A stretch of DNA of 64,000 nucleotides from Rivibacter subsaxonicus (GTDB lineage: Bacteria > Pseudomonadota > Gammaproteobacteria > Burkholderiales > Burkholderiaceae_C). The DNA is taken from NCBI RefSeq assembly GCF_004217215.1, contig NZ_SHKP01000006.1:1-64000 (forward strand), read 5' to 3'. Numbering within the stretch: the first letter of the stretch is position 1; every line of letters starts with the position of its first letter. Below, piece after piece: positions 51,913 to 60,508 of the stretch. The translations under genes and the position numbers were made by a program. The notes under the pieces were generated by a model. The model was given only the letters and a program-made list of their open reading frames with translations. It did not search any database and was not told where the DNA came from.

Positions 51913-53136
51913 TCACGCAGCAGAGGCCACCGGTGCAAGCGCCTGGGCGCAGGCGTGGGCGCTGGCCCAGGCCCACTGGAAGTTGTAGCCGCCGAGCCAG
52001 CCGGTGACGTCGACGACCTCGCCGATGAAGTGCAGGCCGGACAGGCGACGGCTCTCCAGCGTCTGCGAGCTCAGCTCGCGGGTATCGACGCCGCCGATCG
52101 TGACCTCGGCCTTGCGCCAACCCTCGGTGCCGGTCGGCGTGAGTTGCCAGCGCTGCAGCGAGGTGGCCAGCGCCTGCAGGTCGCGGTCGCGCACGTCGGC
52201 CAGCGGCCGCCGACCGAGTTCGCCGAGCGGAGCCAGCCAGCGCTGCGCCAGGCGCGCCGGCAGGTGCAGCGCGAGTTCGGTGTCGAGCTGGCGCCGGGCG
52301 CCTTGCTTGGCGCCGGTCAGGGTCGCGGCCAGGTCGATGCCGGGCGCGAGGTCGAGGCTGATCGGCGCGCCCGGCTGCCAGAAACTCGAGATCTGCAGGA
52401 TCGCCGGTCCGCTCAGGCCGCGGTGGGTGAACAGCAGGTCTTCGAGGAACTCGCCGCGCGTCCCGCCGACTCGTCCGGCGCCCGTGCTGGCGCGCACCTC
52501 GAGCGAAAGACCGGCAAGCTCGGCGAACGGCGCCCAGGCCGCGGCGTCGAAAGTCAGCGGTACCAGCGCCGGCCGTGGCTCGATGACCCGATGCCCGAAC
52601 TGGCGCGCGACGCGGTAGCCGAAGTCGGTGGCGCCGATCTTCGGGATCGAGAGGCCGCCGCTGGCGATCACCAGCCGCGCCGAACGCACCGGGCCGGCGT
52701 CGGTGTCGAGCTCGAAGCCGGCGTCGCCATGGCGCACCGCGTGCACGCCGCAGGGTTGGCGCAGCGTGACGCCACCGGCCTCGCACTCGCGCAGCAGCAA
52801 GCGGATGACCTCTTCGCTGCCCTCGTCGCAGAACAGCTGGCCGCGATGCTTCTCGTGCCAGCCGATGCGGTCGCGGTCGAGCAGGCGGATGAAGTCGCGT
52901 GGCGAAAAGCGGGCCAGTGCCGAGCGGCAGAAGGCCGGGTTGTCTGACAGGAAGTTTGCAGGGCCGGCTTCCCTGTTGGTGAAGTTGCAGCGGCCGCCGC
53001 CAGAGATGCGGATCTTCTCGGCCAGCTTGGCGGCATGGTCCAGCAAGAGCACGCGGGCACCACGCTGGCCGGCAACGCCTGCACAGAACAGGCCGGCAGC
53101 GCCGGCGCCGACGACCACGACATCGAAGACTTGCAT
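51913..53136 (-). CDS. BaiN/HI0933-family FAD-dependent oxidoreductase
   Basis: A 407-residue flavoprotein: FAD loop VVVGAGAAGLFCAGVAGQRG at the N-terminus, then the family-specific KIRISGGGRCNFTN near residue 45, ASGGLSIPKIGATDFGYRVA near 165, and a C-terminal GEVVDVTGWLGGYNFQWAWASA. Proteins of this family (HI0933, YhiN, BaiN) are annotated as aminoacetone oxidase-like or flavin reductases; the physiological reaction is unsettled. Start at 53136 puts the FAD loop right at the N-terminus as usual. Confidence 0.9.
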   Translation of the reverse strand: MQVFDVVVVGAGAAGLFCAGVAGQRGARVLLLDHAAKLAEKIRISGGGRCNFTNREAGPANFLSDNPAFCRSALARFSPRDFIRLLDRDRIGWHEKHRGQLFCDEGSEEVIRLLLRECEAGGVTLRQPCGVHAVRHGDAGFELDTDAGPVRSARLVIASGGLSIPKIGATDFGYRVARQFGHRVIEPRPALVPLTFDAAAWAPFAELAGLSLEVRASTGAGRVGGTRGEFLEDLLFTHRGLSGPAILQISSFWQPGAPISLDLAPGIDLAATLTGAKQGARRQLDTELALHLPARLAQRWLAPLGELGRRPLADVRDRDLQALATSLQRWQLTPTGTEGWRKAEVTIGGVDTRELSSQTLESRRLSGLHFIGEVVDVTGWLGGYNFQWAWASAHACAQALAPVASAA

Positions 53137-53278
53137 CGGGCGATTATCGGGACCCACCCTGATCGAACCACAGTTCTACCAATCCTCGGGGGTGCGGTTG
53201 GCGGTGCCGCCGCTATCATCATTTCATCCGGTGTCCGTTCGGACGCTCAGGCCCGAAGCCAACCGCGCGATCACAGCA

Positions 53279-54277
53279 ATGCTGCCCGCCACCGAAGCGA
53301 TGACCGCGCCCGCCCTGGATCCTTCGTGGATGTCGCTTGCCGTGGCGCTCGACGCCATCGGGGCCGCGGTTTACCTCAAGGACGGCAATAGCCGCTACGT
53401 GTTTGCCAACGAGGCGACGGAGCGGCTGCTCGGCATCGCACACGGCAGCTTGGCCGGTCGCGCAGATGCGGAGTTGCTGCCTCCGGCGCTGACCGCCACG
53501 CTGCGATTGCAGGATCAGGCGCTCGGCGTGCAACCCGGCCCCGTGCGCAGCGAGTTCACGATCGATCGCGACGGCCAGCGGCGCGAGTTTCAGACCGTGC
53601 GCATGCGGCTCGATCCGGCCGGCCCCGGCGGCGCGGCGCTGCTCGGCGTCTGGCTCGAGTCGAGCCCCTTGCGGCGTGCCGAGGCCTCGCTGCGAGAGGC
53701 CCTGCTGCAGCTCGAAGCCCAGCAGCAGGTCAACGCCGGGCTGCGCGAGGATGCCGAGAGCCGGGGCACCTCGCGTGCGGCCGGTGGCGGCCTGTACCCG
53801 GCCGAGCAGTTCGAAGATCACCTGCGGCGCGAGGTCGACCTCTCGATGCGCGAGCATCGCGAGTTTGCCGTGGTGCTGGTCGAGCTGGATCCGGCGTCGG
53901 CACAGGGGCCGGCGCACGACGAGGCCGACCGCGAGCGCGTGGCCGAGTCCCTCGCCGGTCTGCTGCGCGGCAACACGCGGGCGATGGACGCGCCTTGCCG
54001 GATGGGCCGCGACAGCTTTGCGGTGCTGCTGTCGGGCGTCGGCCTGGCGACCGCGCATTCGCGCATGGAGAGCCTGCGCCGCCAGTGCGCGACCCAGCTC
54101 GTGGTGCGCGACGGGCAGGCGCTGCGCTTCACGGTCTCGATGGGCGTGGCGAGCTTCCCGCACACCGCGCAGACGCAGAGCGGGCTGGTCCAGGCCGCCA
54201 GTGACGCGCTGGCCGAGGCCAAGCAGCGTGGCGGCAACCACGTGGCGCTGGCCAGCATCCCCTTCGACCCGCGCTGA
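53279..54277 (+). CDS. PAS and degenerate GGDEF domain protein
   Basis: The 332-residue protein has an N-terminal PAS domain (LDAIGAAVYLKDGNSRYVFANEATERLLG ... GRADAELLPP), a short coiled coil (SLREALLQLEAQQQVNAGL) and a C-terminal GGDEF-like domain. The signature reads MGRDSFAVLL instead of GGDEF/GGEEF, so diguanylate cyclase activity is unlikely; FTVSMGVASFP and SDALAEAKQRGGN confirm the fold. It may sense a ligand via PAS and act by binding GTP, c-di-GMP or a partner. An alternative start 21 bases downstream is possible. Confidence 0.8.
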   Translation: MLPATEAMTAPALDPSWMSLAVALDAIGAAVYLKDGNSRYVFANEATERLLGIAHGSLAGRADAELLPPALTATLRLQDQALGVQPGPVRSEFTIDRDGQRREFQTVRMRLDPAGPGGAALLGVWLESSPLRRAEASLREALLQLEAQQQVNAGLREDAESRGTSRAAGGGLYPAEQFEDHLRREVDLSMREHREFAVVLVELDPASAQGPAHDEADRERVAESLAGLLRGNTRAMDAPCRMGRDSFAVLLSGVGLATAHSRMESLRRQCATQLVVRDGQALRFTVSMGVASFPHTAQTQSGLVQAASDALAEAKQRGGNHVALASIPFDPR

Positions 54278-54307
54278 CACGGTTCGTGCAGCGGCCGCTG
54301 CGCGGCT

Positions 54308-55126
54308 TCAGCCGCGAACGGCCTTCCAGAGCATGTGGGCGGCAATGCCGTAGAGCAGCAGCGCGAAGGCGCGCCGGAGCTGGCCCACGTTCATCCTGTA
54401 GGCCATGCGGGCGCCCAGTGGCGCGCACAGCACGCTGGCGCTGGCCAGCAGCGCGACGCCCGGCAGCCACAGGTAGCCCAGCGAGCCCGGTACCGGGTTG
54501 TCGAGGCCGCGCCCGCCGATCAGGTAGCCGCTGACGTTGGCCAGCGCGATCGGCAGGCCGAGCGCGGCGCTGGTGGCGACCGCGTTGTGGATCGGCACGT
54601 TGCACCAGGTCATGAAGGGCACCGAGATGAAGGCGCCACCGGCGCCGACCAGACCCGAGACGAAGCCGATCACTCCGCCCGCGGCGGCGCGTCCGCCCGG
54701 ACCCGGCATCTGGCGGGTCGGAGCCGGCTTGCGGTCGAGCAGCATCTGGGTTGCCGACAGCGCGACGAACAGGCCGAACACCAGCCCCAGCGCCTGGCCG
54801 CGCAGCATCGCGAACACGCCGGCGCCGGCCAGCAGCCCGCCGCCGACGATGCCCGGCGCCAGGCCGCGCACCAGGTCCCAGCGCACCGTGCCACGCCGAT
54901 GGTGGGCGCGCACGCTCGAGATCGAGGTGAACAGGATCATCGCCATCGAGGTCGCGATCGCCATCTTCAGTGCGAGGCCTGGCTCGACGCCGCGGCCGGC
55001 CAGGATCCAGCTGGTGAAGGGCACGAGGATCATGCCGCCGCCGATGCCGAGCAGCCCGGCGAGAAAGCCGCCGATGCTGCCGAGCAATAGCAGTTCGAGG
55101 ACCAGCCTGCCGTCGAGCAGGCTCAT
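54308..55126 (-). CDS. TauE/SafE-family sulfite/anion exporter
   Basis: A 272-residue membrane protein with two repeats of the TauE/SafE fold (GSIGGFLAGLLGIGGGMILVPF in the first, GFVSGLVGAGGAFISVPFMTW in the second) and about eight hydrophobic segments. Family members move sulfite, sulfoacetate or other organosulfur anions. Substrate unknown. Its ATG overlaps the EVE gene stop by 4 bp. Confidence 0.88.
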   Translation of the reverse strand: MSLLDGRLVLELLLLGSIGGFLAGLLGIGGGMILVPFTSWILAGRGVEPGLALKMAIATSMAMILFTSISSVRAHHRRGTVRWDLVRGLAPGIVGGGLLAGAGVFAMLRGQALGLVFGLFVALSATQMLLDRKPAPTRQMPGPGGRAAAGGVIGFVSGLVGAGGAFISVPFMTWCNVPIHNAVATSAALGLPIALANVSGYLIGGRGLDNPVPGSLGYLWLPGVALLASASVLCAPLGARMAYRMNVGQLRRAFALLLYGIAAHMLWKAVRG

Positions 55127-55593
55127 CGAGATTTGTCTTCGAGCCTGACCAGCACCGCGGCCCACTGCGCAGGGGTGACCGGCGTGATCGAGAGCCGGCT
55201 GCCGCGTCGCAGCAGCTCCATCGAAGCCAGCTCCGGCGCGGCGCGCATCTCGGCCAGCGGCAGCAGGCAGGTCTTGCGAACCAGCTTCACGTCCACGTGC
55301 AGCCAGCGCGGCGCATCGGGCTTGGACTTGGGGTCGTAGTAGGGACTGTGCGGATCGAACTGGGTGGCGTCGGGGTAGGCCAGGGCGCTCACCTCGGCGA
55401 GCCCGGCCACGCCGGGTTGCGGGCAGGACGAGTGATAGAACAGCACGCCGTCGCCGATCTGCATCGCGTCACGCATGAAGTTGCGCGCCTGGTAGTTGCG
55501 AACGCCAGTCCAGGGCACCGACTGCATCGGGGCTCGCGCAAGATCGTCGATCGAGCACTCCTCGGGCTCGCTCTTCATCAGCCAGTAGGCCAT
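55123..55593 (-). CDS. EVE-domain protein
   Basis: A 156-residue single EVE domain (MAYWLMKSEPEECSIDDL, WTGVRNYQARNFMRDAM, GDGVLFYHSSC, YYDPKSKPDAPRWLHVDV). EVE is a PUA-like fold that binds modified nucleotides; the function of stand-alone copies is not settled. I start it at 55593 because MAYWLMKSEP is the normal N-terminus, and because sequence upstream belongs to the 6S RNA. Its position downstream of 6S RNA is usual for this group. Confidence 0.9.
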   Translation of the reverse strand: MAYWLMKSEPEECSIDDLARAPMQSVPWTGVRNYQARNFMRDAMQIGDGVLFYHSSCPQPGVAGLAEVSALAYPDATQFDPHSPYYDPKSKPDAPRWLHVDVKLVRKTCLLPLAEMRAAPELASMELLRRGSRLSITPVTPAQWAAVLVRLEDKSR

Positions 55594-55640
55594 CGGATGG
55601 ATCGCGTCGGGGCTGTCGCGCGGCGGCAGCGGGAGGAAGA

Positions 55641-55824
55641 AAAGGTGTCCGCCGCGAGCCGGGAGCCGCATTCCTGAACGCGGGGGTTCAGGTGGGCCAG
55701 GTCAGCAAGGCTTCGGGTTCGTCTGACGCGAGACGCTCACGCCCGCCTAGCAATGTTCCCAGCCCGGGCTCATATGAGCATTGGTTCAAGGAAATATAAA
55801 ACTCCCGCGAACGCGACGGACGAT
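55641..55824 (-). ncRNA. ssrS: 6S RNA
   Basis: Called from synteny (directly after zapA, before EVE) and structure. The two ends pair in a long closing stem: a 10-bp stem with one G-U pair (55812-55821 with 55647-55656), then CGGGAG with CTCCCG, then TTCC/GGAA and TGAAC/GTTCA around 55671-55793, enclosing a large internal region as in 6S RNA. Length about 180 bases is right. TACACT at 55833-55828 is a fair -10, and a T-rich run after 55644 marks the 3' end. 6S RNA binds sigma-70 RNA polymerase in stationary phase. Confidence 0.8.
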
Positions 55825-55862
55825 CAAAGTGTACGACGCACCCGCTGCGTGCGGGCCTAGCG

Positions 55863-56186
55863 TTACAGCAGCTGACCGTCTGATCCGAGCAATGCATCGA
55901 TGCGCTTGACCAGCGCATCGACATCGGGCTGTTCGTCGCCGGGAAGGCGCGCGGCCGGCTTGGCGGCGGCCGGCGCTGGCTCCGGCTGCCTGGCCAGAGC
56001 GTAGGCCAGGTTCAGCGCGGCCAGCACGGCGATGCGTTCGCGCGCGCGCACCTTGCCGGCGTCGCGGATCGCGCTCATTTCGCGGTCGACCTCGACCACT
56101 GCCGTCAGCAGTGCCTGCTCGCCACCCTCGGGGCAGCCGAGCAGGTAGCTCTGGCCCATGATCGTGACCTCGAGCTGCTTGGTCAT
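55863..56186 (-). CDS. zapA: cell division protein ZapA
   Basis: A 107-residue ZapA: KQLEVTIMGQSYLLGCPEGGEQALLTAVVEVDREMSAIRDAG followed by a helical dimerisation segment (ERIAVLAALNLAYALA). It crosslinks FtsZ filaments at midcell. Its start overlaps the upstream coiled-coil gene by 4 bp and the 6S RNA gene follows, an arrangement widely conserved in betaproteobacteria. Confidence 0.93.
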   Translation of the reverse strand: MTKQLEVTIMGQSYLLGCPEGGEQALLTAVVEVDREMSAIRDAGKVRARERIAVLAALNLAYALARQPEPAPAAAKPAARLPGDEQPDVDALVKRIDALLGSDGQLL

Positions 56187-56428
56187 TCGTCGTCGCTCCG
56201 CGCTTGACTGGAGGAAAGGTCCGACTCGGCCGGGATCGTGGCGGGCGGCAGCCGGTCGAGCAGCGCCTCGACGCGCTGACGCGCCGCCGCCAGGCGCGAC
56301 TTCAGCGAGTCGCGCTCGGACGTCACCGCCGCCAGCTGCGAAACCGTCAGCGCATGCGTGCGCTGCAGCTCTTCATGCCGCAGCAGCAGCCGCTCCACGC
56401 GGTCGGCCAGATCGTCGATGCTCGCCAT
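56183..56428 (-). CDS. ZapB-like coiled-coil cell division protein
   Basis: An 81-residue protein that is almost entirely helical (IDDLADRVERLLLRHEELQRTHALTVSQLAAVTSERDSLKSRLAAARQRVEALLDRL), a coiled coil of the kind annotated as TIGR02449/ZapB-like and always placed just before zapA. It probably works with ZapA at the division septum. Start at 56428 is chosen because a GAGGAATGG RBS precedes it and upstream residues are Arg-rich and non-helical. Confidence 0.82.
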   Translation of the reverse strand: MASIDDLADRVERLLLRHEELQRTHALTVSQLAAVTSERDSLKSRLAAARQRVEALLDRLPPATIPAESDLSSSQARSDDE

Positions 56429-56607
56429 GCCATTCCTCTTCTTGGGCCGGCCTCGCGTCCGTGGATGCGAGGCGGCGCGCGGATTGTAGGTGGCGCCTCG
56501 CGCGCGCCCGCACGCGCCCGCATGCGCCCGGCACCCGGATGCGGGCGCAATGCACACCGCGGCCGTCGTCGCGCGGCAGCGTCGGCGCCAAAGCTACACT
56601 GCGCGGC
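56429..56607. other. intergenic region before the cobalamin riboswitch
   Basis: No gene is seen. The stretch carries the divergent promoters of zapB-zapA and btuB. TACACT at 56595-56600 is a plausible -10 for the riboswitch transcript; no good -35 lies at the right distance. A CGCGCG-CCCGCA rich tract is present at 56490-56550. Confidence 0.5.
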
Positions 56608-56843
56608 GTTGGTGCTCGCACCGGTGGTTCCATCGGTGCAGTGAAACGGGAAGCAGGGCGGCGACACCTCGTGCAGCGGTGAAGCCCAACCTGCGCTGCC
56701 CCCGCAACGGTAAGCGGACGGCGTTTGGCTCCGCGTCGGAAACGACGCGATCCGGATGCCCGCTCGTGTGCACATGCCACTGGTCGCCCGAGGCGACCGG
56801 GAAGGTCGCACGGGTCGTCTCCGCCAGCCCGGAGACCGGCCAA
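56608..56843 (+). promoter_or_regulatory. cobalamin riboswitch
   Basis: The conserved blocks appear in order: GGTGCTCGCACCGGTGG (P2/P3 start), GTGAAACGGGAAGC, the B12-box region AAGCCCAACCTGCGCTGCCCCCGCAACGGTAA, CGGGAAGGTC, and GCCAGCCCGGAGACCGGCC closing the core. It precedes btuB by about 90 bp, so B12 should repress btuB-btuC-btuD. The downstream expression platform may mask the btuB start region. Confidence 0.95.
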
Positions 56844-56935
56844 CAGGGGGTGCGTGCCGCGCAGCAAGCGGCGCGCGCCATGTCGCCAGCGCTTGCGGGG
56901 AAGCTCGCGCGGGCAGTGCCACCGTTGACCTCTCC

Positions 56936-58810
56936 ATGAATCCCTCCCTCAAGGTCCCCCGGACCAGGCTCTCGCGGCTCGGCTGCGCCGTTGCGCTTTG
57001 CTGCGCCTCCATTTCCTCGATCGCTGCCGACGCCGATGCGTCGTCGACGCTGCGCCCGGTGGTGGTCACCGGCCTCATCGCGCCGCGCACTCTTGGCAGC
57101 GAGTTCGCCGCCACCAGCGTCATCACGCGCGAGGACATCGAGCGCAGCGGCGTGCGCGACCTGCCATCGGCGCTGTCGCGGCTGGGCGTGGTCCAGCTCG
57201 AACAGCTCGGCGGCCCCGGCACGCTGGCCACCGTGCGGCTGCGCGGCGCCGACTCGCGCGACACGCTGGTGCTGATCGACGGCGTGCCGATCACCGACGT
57301 CACCAGCGGCCTGGCCGCGATCGCCCAGATTCCGACCGACGCGATCGAGCGCATCGAGGTCGTGCGCGGCAACCTGTCGGCACTGCACGGGGCCAACGCC
57401 ACCGGCGGCGTGATCCAGGTCTTCACGCGGCGCGGCGGCGGCTTCACGGCTGCGGTCAATGCCGGTGTTGGCAACATGGCCACGCGCGCCGCCAACGCCA
57501 GCATCGGTGCCGGCGACGGCATGTTCCGTGGCCGGCTCAGCGTCGGCGGCGAGCGCAGCGACGGCTTCTCGGCCGCCAACCCTCAGATCGCGCCGAACGC
57601 CAACCCCGACGACGACGGCAACCGGCGCCGCAACGCCGCGCTCGCGCTCGACGCCACGCTGGCCGAAGGCCAGGAACTCGGCGCCGACTTCAACTACTTC
57701 AGCGGCAAGGCGCTCTACGACGACCCCTCGTCCTTCGCGACCCCGACCGACACGCATCTGAGCGAAACCACCCAGCGCGCGCTGGCGCTGCGCGGCAGCC
57801 ACCGCCTGTTGCCCGACTGGACCCTGGCCTGGCGCGCCGGCGCGAACGACGAGAAGCGCGAGAACTTCACCGTCGGCGCCTTCGGCCCCTTCGACTTCGG
57901 CAACGAGTTGCACAACCGGCAGGCGGTCATCGACCTCACCGGCAAGCCGCTCGCCGGCCTGACCGTCCAGTTGGGCGGCGAGCAGCTGCGCCAGTCGACC
58001 GACAACCCGACCTACACCCAGACCTCGCGCCGCACCAACACGCTGCGCGCCGGCGCCAGCTTCGATGCCGACTGGGGCGGCCTGCAGCTCAACCTGCGGC
58101 GCGACGACACCAGCGACTTCGGCGGCGCCAATACCGGCCTGCTCGGGGCGCGCTTCAACCTGGGCCGCGAGCTGAGCGTGTTGACGACGCTGTCCTCGAG
58201 CTTCACGCCGCCGACGCTCGACTTCCTGTTCTTCGACTGCTCGCCCTTCGGCTACGCCTGCAGCAACCCGAACCTGGTGCCCGAGCGCGCGCGCAATGCC
58301 GACCTCGCGCTGCAGTGGCAGGGCGAAGGCGCGCTGCTGCGCGCCACGCTGTTCGGCGCCCGCTACGAGAACAAGATCGCCAACGACGCCAACTTCGTGC
58401 CGCAGAACATCGACAGCGCGCGCAACCGCGGCATCGAACTGACGGCGCGCACGCAGCTCGGCGCCTGGCGTCTCGATGGCGAAGCGACCTTCCAGGATCC
58501 GAGCGACGACGCCACCGGCCAGCAACTGCTGCGTCGTCCGCGTCAGCTGCTCGCGCTGCGTGCCGGCTACGACGCCGACGCCTGGTCGGCCGACGCCGCG
58601 CTCAAGCGCGTCGGCAGCCGGCCCGACAACGGCGGCGTCACGCTCGAGGCCTACACCGTGCTCGACGCCAGCGCGCGCTGGCGCATCAACGCCGACTGGA
58701 GCCTGCAGGCAACGCTCGAGAACCTGTTCGACCGCGAGTACCAGCCGGTCTACGGCTACAACGGCCGGCCGCGCGGGGTGTTCGTGCAGCTTGGCTGGCA
58801 GCTGAGGTAG
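56936..58810 (+). CDS. btuB: TonB-dependent vitamin B12 receptor BtuB
   Basis: A 624-residue outer-membrane receptor. Signal peptide (RLGCAVALCCASISSIAADA), a TonB-box-like RPVVVTG near residue 42, plug domain (REDIERSGVRDLPSALSRLGVV, LRGADSRDTLVLIDGVPITD, VRGNLSALHGANATGGVIQVFTRRG) and a C-terminal barrel ending in FVQLGWQLR with the terminal aromatic/charged pattern. Imports cobalamin; under direct riboswitch control. Confidence 0.93.
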   Translation: MNPSLKVPRTRLSRLGCAVALCCASISSIAADADASSTLRPVVVTGLIAPRTLGSEFAATSVITREDIERSGVRDLPSALSRLGVVQLEQLGGPGTLATVRLRGADSRDTLVLIDGVPITDVTSGLAAIAQIPTDAIERIEVVRGNLSALHGANATGGVIQVFTRRGGGFTAAVNAGVGNMATRAANASIGAGDGMFRGRLSVGGERSDGFSAANPQIAPNANPDDDGNRRRNAALALDATLAEGQELGADFNYFSGKALYDDPSSFATPTDTHLSETTQRALALRGSHRLLPDWTLAWRAGANDEKRENFTVGAFGPFDFGNELHNRQAVIDLTGKPLAGLTVQLGGEQLRQSTDNPTYTQTSRRTNTLRAGASFDADWGGLQLNLRRDDTSDFGGANTGLLGARFNLGRELSVLTTLSSSFTPPTLDFLFFDCSPFGYACSNPNLVPERARNADLALQWQGEGALLRATLFGARYENKIANDANFVPQNIDSARNRGIELTARTQLGAWRLDGEATFQDPSDDATGQQLLRRPRQLLALRAGYDADAWSADAALKRVGSRPDNGGVTLEAYTVLDASARWRINADWSLQATLENLFDREYQPVYGYNGRPRGVFVQLGWQLR

Positions 58811-58822
58811 CGTGCTCGCCGC

Positions 58823-59758
58823 ATGGAAGCCGACGCAACCCGCCTGCGCCTGATCGCACTCGTGCTCGCCGTGGCGAGCATGGGCCTGGTCGCGCTGGCG
58901 CTGTTGCTCGGCGCCGGCGGCCTCGATGCCGAACTGATCGTCGTGCTGCGCGCACCGCGCGTGGCGGCGGCAGCCGGTGTCGGCGCGCTGCTGGCGCTGG
59001 CCGGGCTGGCGATGCAGGTGCTGCTGCGCAACCCGCTCGCCGATCCCTACGTGCTCGGCACCTCGGGCGGCGCGGCGATGGGCGCTCTGCTGGCGTTGAG
59101 CCTGGGCCTGAGCCTCGCCTTCGGTGCCGCGCTCGGCGCGCTGCTGGCGGCCGGGGCGCTGCTGCTGATAGCGCGGCGTGCGCTGGCGGCCAGCGACGAT
59201 GCCTCGGCTCGCCTGATCCTCAGCGGCGCGATGCTGGCGGCGCTGTTCGGTGCGGCGGTCTCGCTGCTGCTGACGATCACGCCCGACCAGCGCCTGCGTG
59301 GCGCGATCTTCTGGCTGGTTGGCGATCTCTCGGGTGCGAGCGGCGGTGTCTGGTGCCTGCTCGGCGCGGCGCTGCTGGTGCTCGCGCTGCTGGCGCGCCA
59401 GCGCAGCGTCGACCGGCTGCTGATCGGCAGCGAGGCGGCGGCGCTGCTCGGCGAACCGGTACGCCGGCTGCGGCTCGAGTTGCTGGTCGCGGCCGCGCTC
59501 GCCACCGCACTGGCGGTGGCCACCGCGGGCGCGGTCGGCTTCGTCGGCCTGGTGGTGCCGCAGACGCTGCGCCTGCTCGGCGTGCAGCGCACGCGCTGGC
59601 TGGCGCCGTTGTCGGCACTCGGCGGTGCGGCGCTGCTGATCGGCGCCGATCTGCTGGCTCGCCTGGTGGCCGCACCGATGGAGCTGCCGGTCGGTGCGGT
59701 GATGGCGCTGATCGGGGCGCCGGTGTTCATCGTGTTGTTGGCGAGACCGCGTTCATGA
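58823..59758 (+). CDS. btuC: cobalamin ABC transporter permease BtuC (FecCD family)
   Basis: A 311-residue FecCD-type permease with nine to ten hydrophobic segments. LAGLAMQVLLRNPLADPYVLGTSGGAAMGALLAL and AVGFVGLVVPQTLRLLGV are family hallmarks (the latter the coupling helix region). Shorter than E. coli BtuC (326). Lies 12 bp after btuB and overlaps the ATPase gene by 4 bp. Confidence 0.9.
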   Translation: MEADATRLRLIALVLAVASMGLVALALLLGAGGLDAELIVVLRAPRVAAAAGVGALLALAGLAMQVLLRNPLADPYVLGTSGGAAMGALLALSLGLSLAFGAALGALLAAGALLLIARRALAASDDASARLILSGAMLAALFGAAVSLLLTITPDQRLRGAIFWLVGDLSGASGGVWCLLGAALLVLALLARQRSVDRLLIGSEAAALLGEPVRRLRLELLVAAALATALAVATAGAVGFVGLVVPQTLRLLGVQRTRWLAPLSALGGAALLIGADLLARLVAAPMELPVGAVMALIGAPVFIVLLARPRS

Positions 59759-60507
59759 GCAGCTGCTACGCCCCCTTGCTTGCCACCGAGGCGCTGTCGC
59801 TGCGCGCCGGCGATCGGCTGCTTGTTCATGAGCTCGACTGGCAGGTCCGCCGCGGCGAGCGCTGGTGCGTGATCGGCCGCAACGCCAGCGGCAAGAGCAC
59901 CTTGCTGCGCGCGCTCGCCGGGCTCGACGTTCCGGCCCGCAGCGGCAGCGTGCAGTGGCTCGGCCGCGAACAGCGGCAGTGGTCGCCGGCCGACGCGGCC
60001 GCGGTGCGCGCCTTCATGCCGCAGCAGGCGCAGGATCGCTTTGCGCTGCCGGTGGCGCGGCTGCTGGCGCTGTGCACGGTGGTGCCGGGCGCCCGCGATC
60101 TGCACGCCACGCTGTCGGCGCTCGACGCGGCCGAGCTGGCGCCGCGTAGCGTGCTCGAACTCTCGGGTGGTGAGCGACAGCGGGTGGCGCTGGCGCAGGC
60201 CGCGTTGCAGGGTGCGCCGCTCTTGCTGCTCGACGAACCGGTCGCCTTCCAGGATCCGGCGCACCAGTTGCAGGTCTCGGCCTGGCTCGCGTCGGCGCCG
60301 GCGAGCAGCGCGCAGGTGATCAGCGCGCACGACATCAACTGGATCGCGCGCACCGCCACGCACGTGCTGGCGCTGCTCGACGACGGCGCCGGTGGCTGGC
60401 ATGCCGGCCCGGCCGCCGAGTTGCTCGATGCCGCGCTGCTCGAACAGGTCTATCGCTGCCGCTGGCGCAGCGTGCAGGGACTGTGGCTGCCCGACCAGAG
60501 GGCTTGA
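59755..60507 (+). CDS. btuD: cobalamin ABC transporter ATP-binding protein BtuD
   Basis: A 250-residue ATPase: Walker A GRNASGKST, LSGGERQRVALAQA signature, Walker B LLLLDEPVAFQDPAHQ, switch His in ISAHDINWI. It pairs with BtuC. Last gene of the riboswitch-controlled unit; its stop is 1 bp from the convergent btuF stop. Confidence 0.9.
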   Translation: MSSCYAPLLATEALSLRAGDRLLVHELDWQVRRGERWCVIGRNASGKSTLLRALAGLDVPARSGSVQWLGREQRQWSPADAAAVRAFMPQQAQDRFALPVARLLALCTVVPGARDLHATLSALDAAELAPRSVLELSGGERQRVALAQAALQGAPLLLLDEPVAFQDPAHQLQVSAWLASAPASSAQVISAHDINWIARTATHVLALLDDGAGGWHAGPAAELLDAALLEQVYRCRWRSVQGLWLPDQRA

Positions 60508-60508
60508 T

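Noticed and set aside
56998-60507. Plus-strand open frame of 1169 codons through btuB, btuC and btuD
   Set aside because: Only its last part coincides with the real btuD frame. The rest is an Arg/Ala/Gly-rich alternative frame over btuB and btuC, which have clear family motifs in their own frames.
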